Shown: positions 1 to 9,029, numbered from the stretch's first letter. The stretch: 64,000 nucleotides of DNA from Streptomyces sp. NBC_00289 (GCF_041435115.1 NZ_CP108046.1:6138001-6202000); one strand, 5' to 3'. Notes: generated by a model not told the origin, from the sequence alone. A program made the numbers and translations.

Positions 1-1
1 C

Positions 2-2392
2 GACCGCAAGGAGGATTTCCGGACGGAGATCCTCGGCCTGGTGAAGGCGCAGATGGTGAAGAACACCGTCATCGTGCCGGTGGGCGCCAAGGGCGGCTTC
101 GTCGCCAAGCAGCTGCCCGACCCGAGCGTGGACCGGGACGCCTGGCTGGCCGAGGGCATCGCCAGCTACAAGACGTTCATCTCAGCGCTGCTCGACATCA
201 CCGACAACATGGTGGCCGGCGAGGTCGTGCCCCCGGCGGACGTCGTCCGGCACGACGAGGACGACACCTACCTCGTGGTCGCCGCCGACAAGGGCACCGC
301 GACCTTCTCCGACATCGCCAACGGCGTCGCGGAGCAGTACAACTTCTGGCTCGGCGACGCCTTCGCCTCCGGCGGCTCCGCCGGCTACGACCACAAGGGC
401 ATGGGCATCACCGCCCGCGGTGCCTGGGAGTCCGTCAAGCGGCACTTCCGGGAGCTGGGCGTGGACACCCAGACCGAGGACTTCACCGTCGTCGGCATCG
501 GGGACATGTCGGGTGACGTGTTCGGCAACGGCATGCTGCTGTCCGAGCACATCCGCCTGGTCGCCGCCTTCGACCACCGGCACATCTTCCTCGACCCGAC
601 CCCGGACGCGGCCGCCTCCTACGCCGAGCGCCGCCGCGTCTTCGAGCTGCCGCGCTCCAGCTGGGCCGACTACAACAGCGAGCTGATCTCCGCGGGCGGC
701 GGCGTCTTCCCCCGCAGCGCCAAGGCCATCCCGGTCAACGCGCACATCCGCCAGGCGCTGGGCATCGAGGACAAGGTGTCCAAGATGACCCCGGCCGACC
801 TGATGAAGGCGATCCTCAGGGCGCCGGTCGACCTGCTGTGGAACGGCGGCATCGGTACGTACGTCAAGGCGTCGACGGAGTCCCACGCGGACGTCGGCGA
901 CAAGGCCAACGACCCGATCCGGGTCGACGGCGCCGACCTGCGGGTCAAGGTCGTCGGAGAGGGCGGCAACCTCGGTCTGACCCAGCTCGGCCGGATCGAG
1001 TTCGCGCTGCACGGCGGCAAGATCAACACCGATGCCATCGACAACAGCGCGGGCGTGGACACGTCCGACCACGAGGTGAACATCAAGATCCTGCTCAACG
1101 GTCTGGTCGCGGACGGCGACATGACGGTCAAGCAGCGCAACAAGCAGCTCGCCGAGATGACCGACGAGGTCGGCGGACTGGTCCTGCGCAACAACTACGC
1201 GCAGAACACGGCGATCGCCAACGCCCTCGCCCAGTCCAAGGACATGCTCCACGCGCAGCAGCGGTACATGCGCCACCTGGTGCGGGAGGGACTGCTGGAC
1301 CGGGCGCTGGAGTTCCTGCCCACCGACCGCCAGATCCGCGAACGCCTCGGCGCCGGGCAGGGCCTGACCAGCCCCGAGACGGCCGTGCTGCTGGCGTACA
1401 CGAAGATCACGGTCGCCGAGGAGCTGCTGCACACCTCACTGCCGGACGACCCGTATCTGCGCGGTCTGCTGCACACCTACTTCCCGGCCGCGCTGCGCGA
1501 GAAGTTCGCCGACCGGATCGACGGCCACCCGCTGAACCGTGAGATCACCACGACCGTCCTGGTCAACGACACGGTCAACACGGGCGGTACGACCTATCTG
1601 CACCGCCTGCGCGAGGAGACCGGCGCCTCGCTTGAGGAGATCGTCCGCGCCCAGACCGTGGCCCGCACGATCTTCCGTTCGGGCGCGGTGTGGGACGGGG
1701 TGGAGGCGCTGGACAACACGGTCGAGGCCGCCGTCCAGACCCGTATCCGGCTGCACTCGCGCCGCCTGGTGGAGCGCGGCACACGCTGGCTGCTCAACAA
1801 CCGGCCGCAGCCGCTGCAGCTCGCCGAGACGGTGGAGTTCTTCTCCGAGCGCGTCGAGCTGGTCTGGGCGCAGCTGCCGAAGCTGCTGCGCGGCGCGGAC
1901 CTGGAGTGGTACCAGCAGATCTACGACGAGCTGACGGGCGTGGGTGTCCCGGACGAACTGGCCACGCGGGTGGCCGGGTTCTCGTCCGCCTTCCCGACGC
2001 TCGACATCGTCTCGGTGGCCGACCGCATGGGCAAGGAGCCGCTGGACGTCGCCGACGTCTACTACGACCTCGCCGACCGGCTCCACATCACCCAGCTCAT
2101 GGACCGCATCATCGAGCTGCCCCGCGCCGACCGCTGGCAGTCCATGGCCCGCGCCTCGATCCGCGAGGACCTGTACGCGGCCCACGCGTCCCTGACCGCC
2201 GACGTGCTCGCCGTGGGCAACGGCACCTCGACCCCCGAGCAGCGCTTCAAGGCGTGGGAGGAGAGGAACGCGCCGATTCTGGGCCGGGCGCGCACGACCC
2301 TTGAGGAGATCCAGGGCTCGGATGCCTTCGACCTGGCGAACCTGTCGGTGGCGATGCGGACGATGCGGACACTGCTGCGCACGCATTCCTAG
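2..2392 (+). CDS. NAD-specific glutamate dehydrogenase, large type (C-terminal part)
   Basis: Oxidatively deaminates glutamate to 2-oxoglutarate with NAD+, in the cytoplasm. The frame is open from base 2, so the N-terminal half lies upstream; about 797 codons remain of a family that is usually about 1600-1650 residues. Visible family features are a stretch beginning YNFWLGDAFASGGSAGYDHK and the dinucleotide-binding segment GIGDMSGDVFGNGML at about nt 490-540. The C-terminal helical region that follows is typical of the large (about 180 kDa) enzymes and absent from the short 450-aa GDHs. The gene ends in TAG and a strong hairpin follows. Family assignment is secure; regulation cannot be judged because the promoter is outside the window. 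Confidence 0.96.
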   Translation, partial: DRKEDFRTEILGLVKAQMVKNTVIVPVGAKGGFVAKQLPDPSVDRDAWLAEGIASYKTFISALLDITDNMVAGEVVPPADVVRHDEDDTYLVVAADKGTATFSDIANGVAEQYNFWLGDAFASGGSAGYDHKGMGITARGAWESVKRHFRELGVDTQTEDFTVVGIGDMSGDVFGNGMLLSEHIRLVAAFDHRHIFLDPTPDAAASYAERRRVFELPRSSWADYNSELISAGGGVFPRSAKAIPVNAHIRQALGIEDKVSKMTPADLMKAILRAPVDLLWNGGIGTYVKASTESHADVGDKANDPIRVDGADLRVKVVGEGGNLGLTQLGRIEFALHGGKINTDAIDNSAGVDTSDHEVNIKILLNGLVADGDMTVKQRNKQLAEMTDEVGGLVLRNNYAQNTAIANALAQSKDMLHAQQRYMRHLVREGLLDRALEFLPTDRQIRERLGAGQGLTSPETAVLLAYTKITVAEELLHTSLPDDPYLRGLLHTYFPAALREKFADRIDGHPLNREITTTVLVNDTVNTGGTTYLHRLREETGASLEEIVRAQTVARTIFRSGAVWDGVEALDNTVEAAVQTRIRLHSRRLVERGTRWLLNNRPQPLQLAETVEFFSERVELVWAQLPKLLRGADLEWYQQIYDELTGVGVPDELATRVAGFSSAFPTLDIVSVADRMGKEPLDVADVYYDLADRLHITQLMDRIIELPRADRWQSMARASIREDLYAAHASLTADVLAVGNGTSTPEQRFKAWEERNAPILGRARTTLEEIQGSDAFDLANLSVAMRTMRTLLRTHS

Positions 2393-2408
2393 CCGATACG
2401 CGCACGAG

Positions 2409-2439
2409 GGCGCCCCTGGCCGTGAAGGCCGGGGGCGCC
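2409..2439 (+). terminator. Rho-independent-type terminator after glutamate dehydrogenase
   Basis: A 13-bp stem (GGCGCCCCTGGCC with GGCCGGGGGCGCC, one T-G wobble) closes a 5-nt loop 16 bp after the stop codon and is followed by TTTGG. Confidence 0.8.
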
Positions 2440-2586
2440 TTTGGTTCGGGGACTGCGGCGGAGGGCTGGAGCGCCTGGGCCGTCGGGGCCGCGGGGAGCG
2501 TCCGGGCCCGAGGCGGCCCCGAGCTGCCCGAGCGCCCGAGCGCGCGAGCTGCCCGAGCCGCGGACCGTCCGAAGCGCCGGGCGCCG

Positions 2587-2840
2587 GGATCGTCAGACCG
2601 TCCGAGGCGTCGGTGCATCGAGCCGCCGGGCCGCCGGGATCGTCAGATCGAGCCGCCGGCCGCTCGGTCCGTCTGAGTCGTCGGTGCATCGAGCCGCCGG
2701 CCGCCCGGAAGACCGAGCCGCCGGGCCGCCGAGCCGCCGGGCCGCCGGGCCGCCGGGCCGCCGGCCGCCCGGATCGTCAGATCGGGCCGCCGGCCGCTCG
2801 GTCCGTCGGACCGTCCGAGGCGTCGGTGCATCGAGCCGCC
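2587..2840. repeat. GC-rich tandem repeat, period about 71 bp
   Basis: The 20-mer CGTCGGTGCATCGAGCCGCC occurs exactly at 2608-2627, 2679-2698 and 2821-2840, that is at intervals of 71 and 142 (2 x 71) bp. A longer shared block (GATCGTCAGATCG...GCCGCCGGCCGCTCGGTCCGTC) precedes the second and third copies, at 2638 and 2772. The missing fourth position (2699-2770) is filled by degenerate GCCGCCGGG microrepeats. No plausible gene is seen in 2393-3033: all frames there encode Arg/Pro/Ala-rich nonsense. The rest of this gap holds only the terminator and the unresolved promoter of the next gene. Confidence 0.75.
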
Positions 2841-3033
2841 CGGAGCGCATGCCGCTCACGTCGACGCTCGTGTGCTCCCGTTCGCGCTGTAATCCAGTCC
2901 TCAACTGTCACTGGCATGTCATACGCTGCGTACTCGGCAGCGTCCGCACGTCGGTACCGGCGTGAGGGGGGACGCGTGGCCTACTCATCTGCTCGGGGAC
3001 CACCGGGCATTCTCTGTGGGGGTTCACATCACT

Positions 3034-5004
3034 GTGCGCAGGCGCAGCACTTCTACCGCGACGGCACTCGCGGTTCTCTTCAGCTCCGCGGCGCTCGCCG
3101 CGGGTACGGCGGGGGTGGCGGCGGCCGACTCCGCCAGGGTTCTTCCGGTGAAGTCCGTGGGCGACATCGTCGTGGACGGGGTCCACCGGCGCGTGTACCT
3201 GTCCGATCCGACCGGCGGCAAGATCGTGGTCACCGACTACGCGGGCGCGGTCAAGGCGACCCTCACCGGACTGCCCGGTGTGACGGGCCTGGCGCTGTCA
3301 GCCGACTCCGGCCAGGTGTACGCGGCCGTCAAGGGCAGCGACCGGATCGTCTCGGTGGAGACGCAGACGTACACCCAGACCGCGAGCTACGAACTGGGCG
3401 CCGACGCTCCGTCCGACCTGGAGGTCGTCGACGGCCGCGTCTGGTTCGGCTACGGCTCGAACCTCGGCTCGCTCGACCTCTCCACCGCCGAACCGGTCGT
3501 GCACCTGGACCAGAAGGCGGACGCCGGCTTCTTCACCGGCCCGATGCTGCTGGGCTCCGATCCGGCCGCGCCGGGCGTCCTGGTGGCCGGCAGCGGCGGC
3601 ACGCTCGCGGTGTACGACGTCTCGGCCGACGGTGCCGTGCTGCGGGTCAAGGGCAGCATGGACACCTCCGTGAAGCAGCTGGACCTGACGCCCGACGGCG
3701 GCCAGGTCATCACCTCCTGGGACGGCACCGGCAACGGGTACGGCCTCCCCGCCTACTCGACCACCGACCTGACGGAGGTGGCGAGTTACCCGATCGACGC
3801 CTACCCGAACGCCGTGGCCGTCGCGCCCGACGGCAGTGTCGCGGGCGGCAGCTTCTCCTGGTACGAGCCCGACGTCCACATCCACCGTCCCGGTGACCTG
3901 ACGTCGGTACGGGAGTACGACTTCCCCAACACCGGCGACAGCAGCGGCGCCGACACCCTCGTGGACGGCGCGCTGGCCTGGGCGCCGGACGCCGGCCGGG
4001 TGCTCGCCGTCTCCGTGAACACCGCCGGCACGTACACCCTGCGTGCCATGACCGACCCCACCAAGGAGCTGCCGACCCTCAAGGTGTCGGCGCCCGCGAC
4101 GTCGGCCCGGGCCAAGAAGCTCACCGTCACCGGCAAGCTCACCTCGAAGGTGCCGCTCGCCGCGGGCACCGGTCTGACGGTGACCCGTACGGACATCGAG
4201 TCGCCGAACGGCAAGACCCTGCCCGCCGCCACGACGAAGGCCGACGGCAGCTTCTCCTTCACGGACACCCCGCCCGCCGGCGGCAAGGTCACCTACAAGG
4301 TGTCCTACGCGGGCGACGCCACGCACGCCACCGCCGTGGGCTCCGACAGCGTGCAGGTCTCCCGCAAGGCGACCGCGCTGAGCCTGACCAACAACGGCAA
4401 GCTGTACTCGTACGGCAAGGACGTCTCCTTCACGGCGCACCTCGGCACCACGTACAAGAACCGCACGGTCGAGATCTACGCGGACCCCTTCGGTACCGAC
4501 AAGCCGAAGAAGCTGCTGAAGAAGGCCAGGGTCAACTCGCACGGCAACCTGTCGGCGACCGTCGACATGACGCGTGACACCACCGTCACCGCCGTCTTCG
4601 CCGGGGACGCCCGCTACGCCGGCAAGACCACGAAGTCGACCGCCTACGCCCGGGCGAGGATCTCCACCTCCGTCTCCAAGCACTACAGGACGGGCAGGAT
4701 CGGCTCCACGAAGTACTACTACTTCCGCAAGAACACCGACCCGGTGTTCACCACCACCATGAACTACTACGCGGGCCGCAAGCAGCGGTTCGAGCTCGAG
4801 GTCTACTACCAGGGCCGCTGGTACGACTCCGGGTCGGAGTACTTCGCCCTCGGCACCAGCGGCAAGTCGGCCGTACGCCTGGAGGCCCCGGGCGAGTCCG
4901 GCATCCGCGCCCGGATGCGCTCGTCGTACATCAACGGCTCCTCCGGCGACACGGTCAACTCCACGACGTACGGGCCCTGGAAGTACATGGCCTTCACCAA
5001 CTGA
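3034..5004 (+). CDS. Secreted protein with N-terminal beta-propeller and C-terminal Ig-like repeats
   Basis: A 656-aa predicted exported protein. It starts with a Sec signal (VRRRSTS, then a hydrophobic Ala-rich core ending near AAADS). Residues about 40-330 consist of repeated short beta motifs typical of YncE/SMP-30-like propellers (for example VGDIVVDGVHRRVYLSD, VTGLALSADSGQVYA). From about residue 345, two or more Ig-like modules follow (LTVTGKLTSKVPL..., VTYKVSYAGDATHA). No sortase motif or C-terminal membrane anchor is visible, so it is probably released. The GTG at 3034 was chosen because GGGGG lies 11 bp upstream and the signal peptide begins there; GTG at 3016 is an alternative. Substrate and function are not known. 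Confidence 0.85.
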   Translation: MRRRSTSTATALAVLFSSAALAAGTAGVAAADSARVLPVKSVGDIVVDGVHRRVYLSDPTGGKIVVTDYAGAVKATLTGLPGVTGLALSADSGQVYAAVKGSDRIVSVETQTYTQTASYELGADAPSDLEVVDGRVWFGYGSNLGSLDLSTAEPVVHLDQKADAGFFTGPMLLGSDPAAPGVLVAGSGGTLAVYDVSADGAVLRVKGSMDTSVKQLDLTPDGGQVITSWDGTGNGYGLPAYSTTDLTEVASYPIDAYPNAVAVAPDGSVAGGSFSWYEPDVHIHRPGDLTSVREYDFPNTGDSSGADTLVDGALAWAPDAGRVLAVSVNTAGTYTLRAMTDPTKELPTLKVSAPATSARAKKLTVTGKLTSKVPLAAGTGLTVTRTDIESPNGKTLPAATTKADGSFSFTDTPPAGGKVTYKVSYAGDATHATAVGSDSVQVSRKATALSLTNNGKLYSYGKDVSFTAHLGTTYKNRTVEIYADPFGTDKPKKLLKKARVNSHGNLSATVDMTRDTTVTAVFAGDARYAGKTTKSTAYARARISTSVSKHYRTGRIGSTKYYYFRKNTDPVFTTTMNYYAGRKQRFELEVYYQGRWYDSGSEYFALGTSGKSAVRLEAPGESGIRARMRSSYINGSSGDTVNSTTYGPWKYMAFTN

Positions 5005-5028
5005 CCTGCGCTGATCCGGCTCGAAGCC

Positions 5029-5072
5029 GTGTCGGGTACGGCCCCGGACTCACCCGGGGCCGTACCCGACAC
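5029..5072. terminator. Bidirectional terminator between convergent genes
   Basis: A perfect 19-bp inverted repeat (5029-5047 and 5054-5072, GTGTCGGGTACGGCCCCGG and its complement) with a 6-nt loop sits between the convergent secreted-protein gene and the ABC ATPase gene. Confidence 0.9.
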
Positions 5073-5122
5073 GCGTGCGTCACGCCCCACGACGGCGCAC
5101 TTCACGCTTCACGCCTCACGCC

Positions 5123-6031
5123 TCACGACGAGAGCGGCACCTTCGTGTCCTCGATCGTGTCCCGGACCTGCTCGGGGGCCTTCGGGGGAGCTTTCTTCGG
5201 CCGGGGCTTCGGCCTGGGCTTCTCCGGGCCGCCGGAGAACGCCTCGTACGCCTCCAGGACCTCCTCGGTGGGTCCGTCCATGCGCAGTTCGCCGCGCTCC
5301 AGCCACAGCACGCGGTCGCAGGTGTCGCGGATCGACTTGTTGTTGTGGCTGACCAGGAAGACGGTGCCGGCGTGTTCGCGCAGTTCGCGGATACGGGCCT
5401 CGGACCGCTTCCGGAAGGAGGCGTCACCGGTGGCCAGCGCCTCGTCGACGAGCAGGACGTCGTGGTCCTTGGCGGCGGCGATGGAGAAGCGCAGCCGGGC
5501 CGCCATGCCGGAGGAGTAGGTGCGCATCGGCAGGGTGATGAAGTCGCCCTTCTCGTTGATGCCGGAGAAGTCGACGATCTCCTGGTAGCGCTCCTTGACC
5601 TGCTCGCGGGACATCCCCATGGCCAGGCCGCCGAGGTAGACGTTGCGCTCGCCGGTGAGGTCGTTCATCAGGGCCGCGTTGACGCCGAGCAGGGAGGGCT
5701 GCCCGTCGGTGTGGATACGGCCGTTCTCCACCGGCAGCAGGCCCGCGACCGCCTTGAGCAGCGTCGACTTGCCCGAGCCGTTGCTGCCGATCAGACCGAT
5801 CGCCTCGCCCCGGTACGCGGCGAAGGACACGTTCCTGACGGCGTGCACCGTGCGCACGCCCGCGGCCCGCTCCGCCTTCTCGCGGCGCAGCATGCGGTTG
5901 AGGGCGGCGGTGGCGGAACCGCGGCCGGCTCCGGTGCCGTTGACCCGGTAGACGATGTCGACCTTGTCGACGACGACGGTGGGGACGCGCTCGCCGTCGC
6001 TCTCGCAGGGGTACTCGGTGTGCTCAGCCAC
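5123..6031 (-). CDS. Polysaccharide/teichoic acid ABC exporter, ATP-binding subunit (TagH-like)
   Basis: A 302-aa ATPase that would energise export of lipid-linked wall glycopolymer across the membrane with the permease encoded just upstream. Walker A is GSNGSGKST, the signature segment is TYSSGMAARLRFS, and Walker B is DVLLVDEALATGD followed by the switch His (FLVSHNN). An N-terminal extension of about 65 residues before the Walker A domain (VVVDKVDIVYRVN..., LNRMLRR) is characteristic of the TagH/Wzt/RfbE subfamily. The C-terminal tail is Pro/Lys-rich. The start overlaps the permease 3' end by 8 bp, indicating translational coupling. The adjacent TagF-like polymerases support a wall-polymer role; the exact polymer is inferred. 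Confidence 0.92.
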   Translation of the reverse strand: MAEHTEYPCESDGERVPTVVVDKVDIVYRVNGTGAGRGSATAALNRMLRREKAERAAGVRTVHAVRNVSFAAYRGEAIGLIGSNGSGKSTLLKAVAGLLPVENGRIHTDGQPSLLGVNAALMNDLTGERNVYLGGLAMGMSREQVKERYQEIVDFSGINEKGDFITLPMRTYSSGMAARLRFSIAAAKDHDVLLVDEALATGDASFRKRSEARIRELREHAGTVFLVSHNNKSIRDTCDRVLWLERGELRMDGPTEEVLEAYEAFSGGPEKPRPKPRPKKAPPKAPEQVRDTIEDTKVPLSS

Positions 6032-6956
6032 GGCCGTACGTCTCCTCAGCCTTCCAGAAGTAGATGAAGCCGCCGACTCCGGCGAGCAGCGCCCAGCCCG
6101 CGGCGAGCAGCCACACGTGGGCCGGCAGCTGGCTCGAGTGGAAGCTGTCGATCAGCGCGTACCGCATGAGGTCGATGTAGACGGCGGGCGGGTTGGCCTG
6201 CAGCGTGGGCGCCACCCAGGACGGCAGGCCGGTGTGCCGCTGGAGCAGGTGGTCGATGCTCCACATCACGCCGGAGATGTACATCCAGGTGCGCAGCACG
6301 AACGGCATCAGCTGCGCGATGTCCGGCGTCTTGGCCCCCAGCCGGGCCACGATCATCGAGACGCCCGCGTTGAAGGTGAACTGGAGGACCAGGGCCGGGA
6401 TCGCCAGCACCCAGGAGGCGGCGACCGGCACGCCGAAGCAGAGCAGGATGACGACCAGGGCGGCCATCGAGAACAGCAGCTGCTGGAGCTGCTGGAGGAC
6501 GAACGAGATGGGCAGCGCGGCCCGCGGGAAGTGCAGTGCCCGGACGAGACCGAGGTTGCCCGCGATGGCCCGGGTGCCCGACATGATCGAGCTCTGCGTG
6601 AACGTCCAGATGAACACGCCCGTGACCAGGAACGGGATGTAGTCCGGCACGCCCTTCTTGGTCTGCAGCAGCACGCCGAAGATGAAGTAGTAGACCGCCG
6701 CGTTCAGCAGGGGGGTCATCACCTGCCAGACCTGGCCCAGCTTCGCCTGGCTGTACTGCGAGGTGAGCTTGGCGGTGGAGAAGGCCGCGATGAAGTGGCG
6801 CCGGTCCCACAACTGGCGGACGTACTCCGGCAGGGAGGGGCGGGCGCCGCTGACCGAGAGGCCGTGGCGGGCGGCGAGGGCCGCGAGATCGTCGTCGGCC
6901 GGGGCCGGCGTCGGGGGCGGTGTGTGGAGGACCTGGCTCACATCCGCTGCTTTCAC
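6024..6956 (-). CDS. Polysaccharide/teichoic acid ABC exporter, permease subunit (TagG-like, ABC-2 type)
   Basis: A 310-aa integral membrane protein with about six hydrophobic helices after a soluble N-terminus of about 75 residues. The region RRHFIAAFSTAKLTSQYSQAKLGQVWQVMTPLLNAAVYYFIFG is the amphipathic start of ABC-2 permeases, and ALHFPRAALPIS is the cytoplasmic coupling motif common to TagG/Wzm/RfbA proteins. It is the first gene of a two-gene operon with the TagH-like ATPase. The promoter must lie in 6957-7221, the same interval that contains four copies of a 17-bp palindrome upstream of the divergent tetR gene, so the exporter may be controlled by that regulator (inference). Confidence 0.92.
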   Translation of the reverse strand: MKAADVSQVLHTPPPTPAPADDDLAALAARHGLSVSGARPSLPEYVRQLWDRRHFIAAFSTAKLTSQYSQAKLGQVWQVMTPLLNAAVYYFIFGVLLQTKKGVPDYIPFLVTGVFIWTFTQSSIMSGTRAIAGNLGLVRALHFPRAALPISFVLQQLQQLLFSMAALVVILLCFGVPVAASWVLAIPALVLQFTFNAGVSMIVARLGAKTPDIAQLMPFVLRTWMYISGVMWSIDHLLQRHTGLPSWVAPTLQANPPAVYIDLMRYALIDSFHSSQLPAHVWLLAAGWALLAGVGGFIYFWKAEETYGRG

Positions 6957-7038
6957 TCGGGGGGAGGGGTGGCGCGCGTTCGGCTGCCGCCGGGCTGGTC
7001 ACCCGGAGTTTCCTTACGCTTCTCTTCACGTTTTCTTA

Positions 7039-7206
7039 CGTCGGGACGGGACCGTATCGTCGTGACGTGAGCGTAGGCCGAGTGGGCGTCGGAACGCAAC
7101 CGTTTCGTCGTGACGCGGTCGTGACGCGGAACCGGTACCGTCGCGGCGACGGCATCGGTTCGTCGCGACGTCTCCGGCGTCGGGACGCAACCGTTTCGTC
7201 GCAACG
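7039..7206. promoter_or_regulatory. Four-copy palindrome array, probable TetR operators
   Basis: A 17-bp palindrome with consensus GACGNAACCGTTNCGTC occurs at 7045-7061, 7093-7109, 7148-7164 and 7184-7200. In copies 1, 2 and 4 it is embedded in a 29-bp direct repeat (7039-7067, 7087-7115, 7178-7206). The array fills the divergent interval between the TagG-like permease and the tetR gene. The last copy covers the -35 region of the tetR promoter, which suggests autorepression; the others could govern the exporter operon. Confidence 0.7.
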
Positions 7207-7209
7207 CTC

Positions 7210-7215
7210 TATGCT
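7210..7215 (+). promoter_or_regulatory. -10 element of tetR, leaderless arrangement
   Basis: TATGCT begins 12 bp before the ATG at 7222, which would place the transcription start at or next to the start codon. No Shine-Dalgarno sequence is present. Confidence 0.5.
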
Positions 7216-7221
7216 GGACGT

Positions 7222-7848
7222 ATGACGACGAACCCAGAGGAGCCCCAGGCGCGTCCGCGCCGCCGGACCCCCGCGGGAGCCGCCGTGCTCCGGAAGGATG
7301 TGACGGAAGCCATCCGGGCGGCCGTCTTCGAGGAGCTCGCGTCCGTCGGCTACGCGCGGATGTCGATCGAGGGGATCGCGCGCCGCGCGGGCGTCGGCAA
7401 GACCGCGGTGTACCGCCGCTGGCGCTCCAAGCAGCACTTGGTCCTCGACCTGGTCTCGGCGATCGCGGTGCAGGGCCTGCCGGCGCCGGACACCGGCTCG
7501 CTGGAGGGCGATCTGCGGCTGCTGTACGAGGTGACCTCCCGTGCGCTGCGCCACCCCGTGGCCTCGCAGATCATCCCGGACCTCCAGGCCGAGGCGGCCC
7601 GCAATCCCGACATCGCCGAGGCCATGCAGAAGGCCCTCCGCGAGGGGCAGGAGGGCGTCGCCAGCAGGATCGTGGTGGCGGCCGCGCGACGCGGCGAGAT
7701 CAGCCCCGACGCAGACGAGGATCTGGCCCTCGACCTGATCTCGGGGCCTCTGTACTGGCGTTCGGTGGTGATCCGCAGCCCGAAGCTGCCGAAGGGCTAC
7801 CTGGGCGCGCTGGCCCGGGCGACGGCGGAGGCGCTCAAGGCACTGTGA
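7222..7848 (+). CDS. TetR/AcrR-family transcriptional regulator
   Basis: A 208-aa regulator with an N-terminal TetR DNA-binding domain at about residues 25-75. The helix-turn-helix reads MSIEGIARRAGVGKTAVYRRWRSK, the classic TetR_N pattern. The C-terminal ligand domain contains a TetR_C-type segment of the sort found in uncharacterised Streptomyces members. The ATG was chosen because a -10-like element lies 12 bp upstream and no ribosome site exists, consistent with a leaderless transcript. The gene is divergent from the TagGH-like exporter operon and convergent with galE. The palindromes upstream are its likely operators; the ligand and targets are unknown. Confidence 0.93.
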   Translation: MTTNPEEPQARPRRRTPAGAAVLRKDVTEAIRAAVFEELASVGYARMSIEGIARRAGVGKTAVYRRWRSKQHLVLDLVSAIAVQGLPAPDTGSLEGDLRLLYEVTSRALRHPVASQIIPDLQAEAARNPDIAEAMQKALREGQEGVASRIVVAAARRGEISPDADEDLALDLISGPLYWRSVVIRSPKLPKGYLGALARATAEALKAL

Positions 7849-7925
7849 TGTGCCGGGAGGCCGGTGAGGCGCCGGGAGGCCCGCTGAGGCGCTCGAAGGT
7901 GCCTCGAAGGTGCCTCGAAGTGAGG

Positions 7926-8906
7926 CTAGTGGCGCGCCGCCCCGGGGTGCCGTCGTACCCAGCCCTCCCAGGCCGACGTGATCATGTCCTGGACGTCGTG
8001 CTTCGCCTTCCAGCCCAGTTCGGTGGCGGCGCGGTCGGCCGACGCCACGACGCGGGCCGGGTCGCCCGGGCGGCGCGGGGTGACCGTCGGGTGACGGTCG
8101 TAGCCGGTGAGGGCGTTGACGCTGTCGATCATCTCGCGGACGGAGACGCCCTCCCCGCGGCCGATGTTGAGGGTGAGGTCGCGGCCGGGGTCGGCGCGCA
8201 GTGCGCGGGCGGCCGCCACATGGGCCTCGGCCAGGTCCACCACGTGGATGTAGTCCCGGACGCAGGTGCCGTCCGGGGTCGCGTAGTCGTCGCCGAAGAT
8301 CCGCGGGGGCGCGTTGTCGGTCAGCCTCTCGAACACCATCGGGATCAGGTTGAAGACGCCCACGTCCGCGAGCTCCGGACGGGCCGCGCCCGCCACGTTG
8401 AAGTAGCGCAGACAGGCCGTGGACAGACCGGTGGCCCGGCCGGTGGCTCTGACCAGCCACTCGCCGGCCAACTTCGTCTCGCCGTAGGGGCTCATCGGCT
8501 CGCACGGCGTCTCCTCCGTCACCAGGTCGACGTCCGGCATGCCGTACACCGCGGCCGAGGACGAGAACACGAAGGTGGGCACACCGGCGGCTGTCACGGC
8601 CTCCAGCAGGACGCGCAGACCCTCGACGTTCTCCCGGTAGTAGTGCAGGGGCAGCTCCACCGACTCGCCCACCTGTTTCTTCGCCGCCAGATGGACGACG
8701 CCGGTGATCTTGTGTCCGGCGAGGGTGCGCCGCAGCAGACCGGCGTCCAGCGTCGAGCCCGTCACCAGCGGTACTCCGTCGGGCACGCGCTCGGCGATAC
8801 CCGTGGACAGGTCGTCGTAGACGACCGTCGGCTCGCCCGCCTCGGTCATCGCCTCCACGACGTGCGCCCCGATGTAGCCGGCGCCGCCGGTGATCAGCCA
8901 GGTCAT
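7926..8906 (-). CDS. galE: UDP-glucose 4-epimerase
   Basis: A 326-aa cytoplasmic SDR-family enzyme interconverting UDP-glucose and UDP-galactose (or the N-acetyl forms), supplying activated hexose for wall and matrix polymers. The N-terminus MTWLITGGAGYIGAHV carries the NAD-binding GxxGxxG motif; the catalytic YxxxK is in SPYGETKLAGEW, with Ser in the VFSSSAAVYG strand. YFNVAGA and the DYIHVVDLAEAH stretch are GalE hallmarks. The ATG at 8906 was chosen over in-frame upstream codons because GAGGGGAGG precedes it and the Rossmann strand begins immediately. It lies beside membrane glycosyltransferase genes and may be one of several galE copies. Confidence 0.96.
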   Translation of the reverse strand: MTWLITGGAGYIGAHVVEAMTEAGEPTVVYDDLSTGIAERVPDGVPLVTGSTLDAGLLRRTLAGHKITGVVHLAAKKQVGESVELPLHYYRENVEGLRVLLEAVTAAGVPTFVFSSSAAVYGMPDVDLVTEETPCEPMSPYGETKLAGEWLVRATGRATGLSTACLRYFNVAGAARPELADVGVFNLIPMVFERLTDNAPPRIFGDDYATPDGTCVRDYIHVVDLAEAHVAAARALRADPGRDLTLNIGRGEGVSVREMIDSVNALTGYDRHPTVTPRRPGDPARVVASADRAATELGWKAKHDVQDMITSAWEGWVRRHPGAARH

Positions 8907-9029
8907 GTGCGGCCTCCCCTCGTCAGTCGGCCCGTGGTGGCGCCTCGTGTGCCGTCGCTTTTCAGTGAAGCAGGCGGCGGCGCCTGCCGTGAGCCGGCTG
9001 AACGACGACCGCACAGACGGGGTCCCCCG

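Noticed and set aside
2587..2840. CRISPR array
   Set aside because: The repeated units have near-identical interiors and no unique spacers of constant length, and there are no cas genes; it is a tandem repeat.
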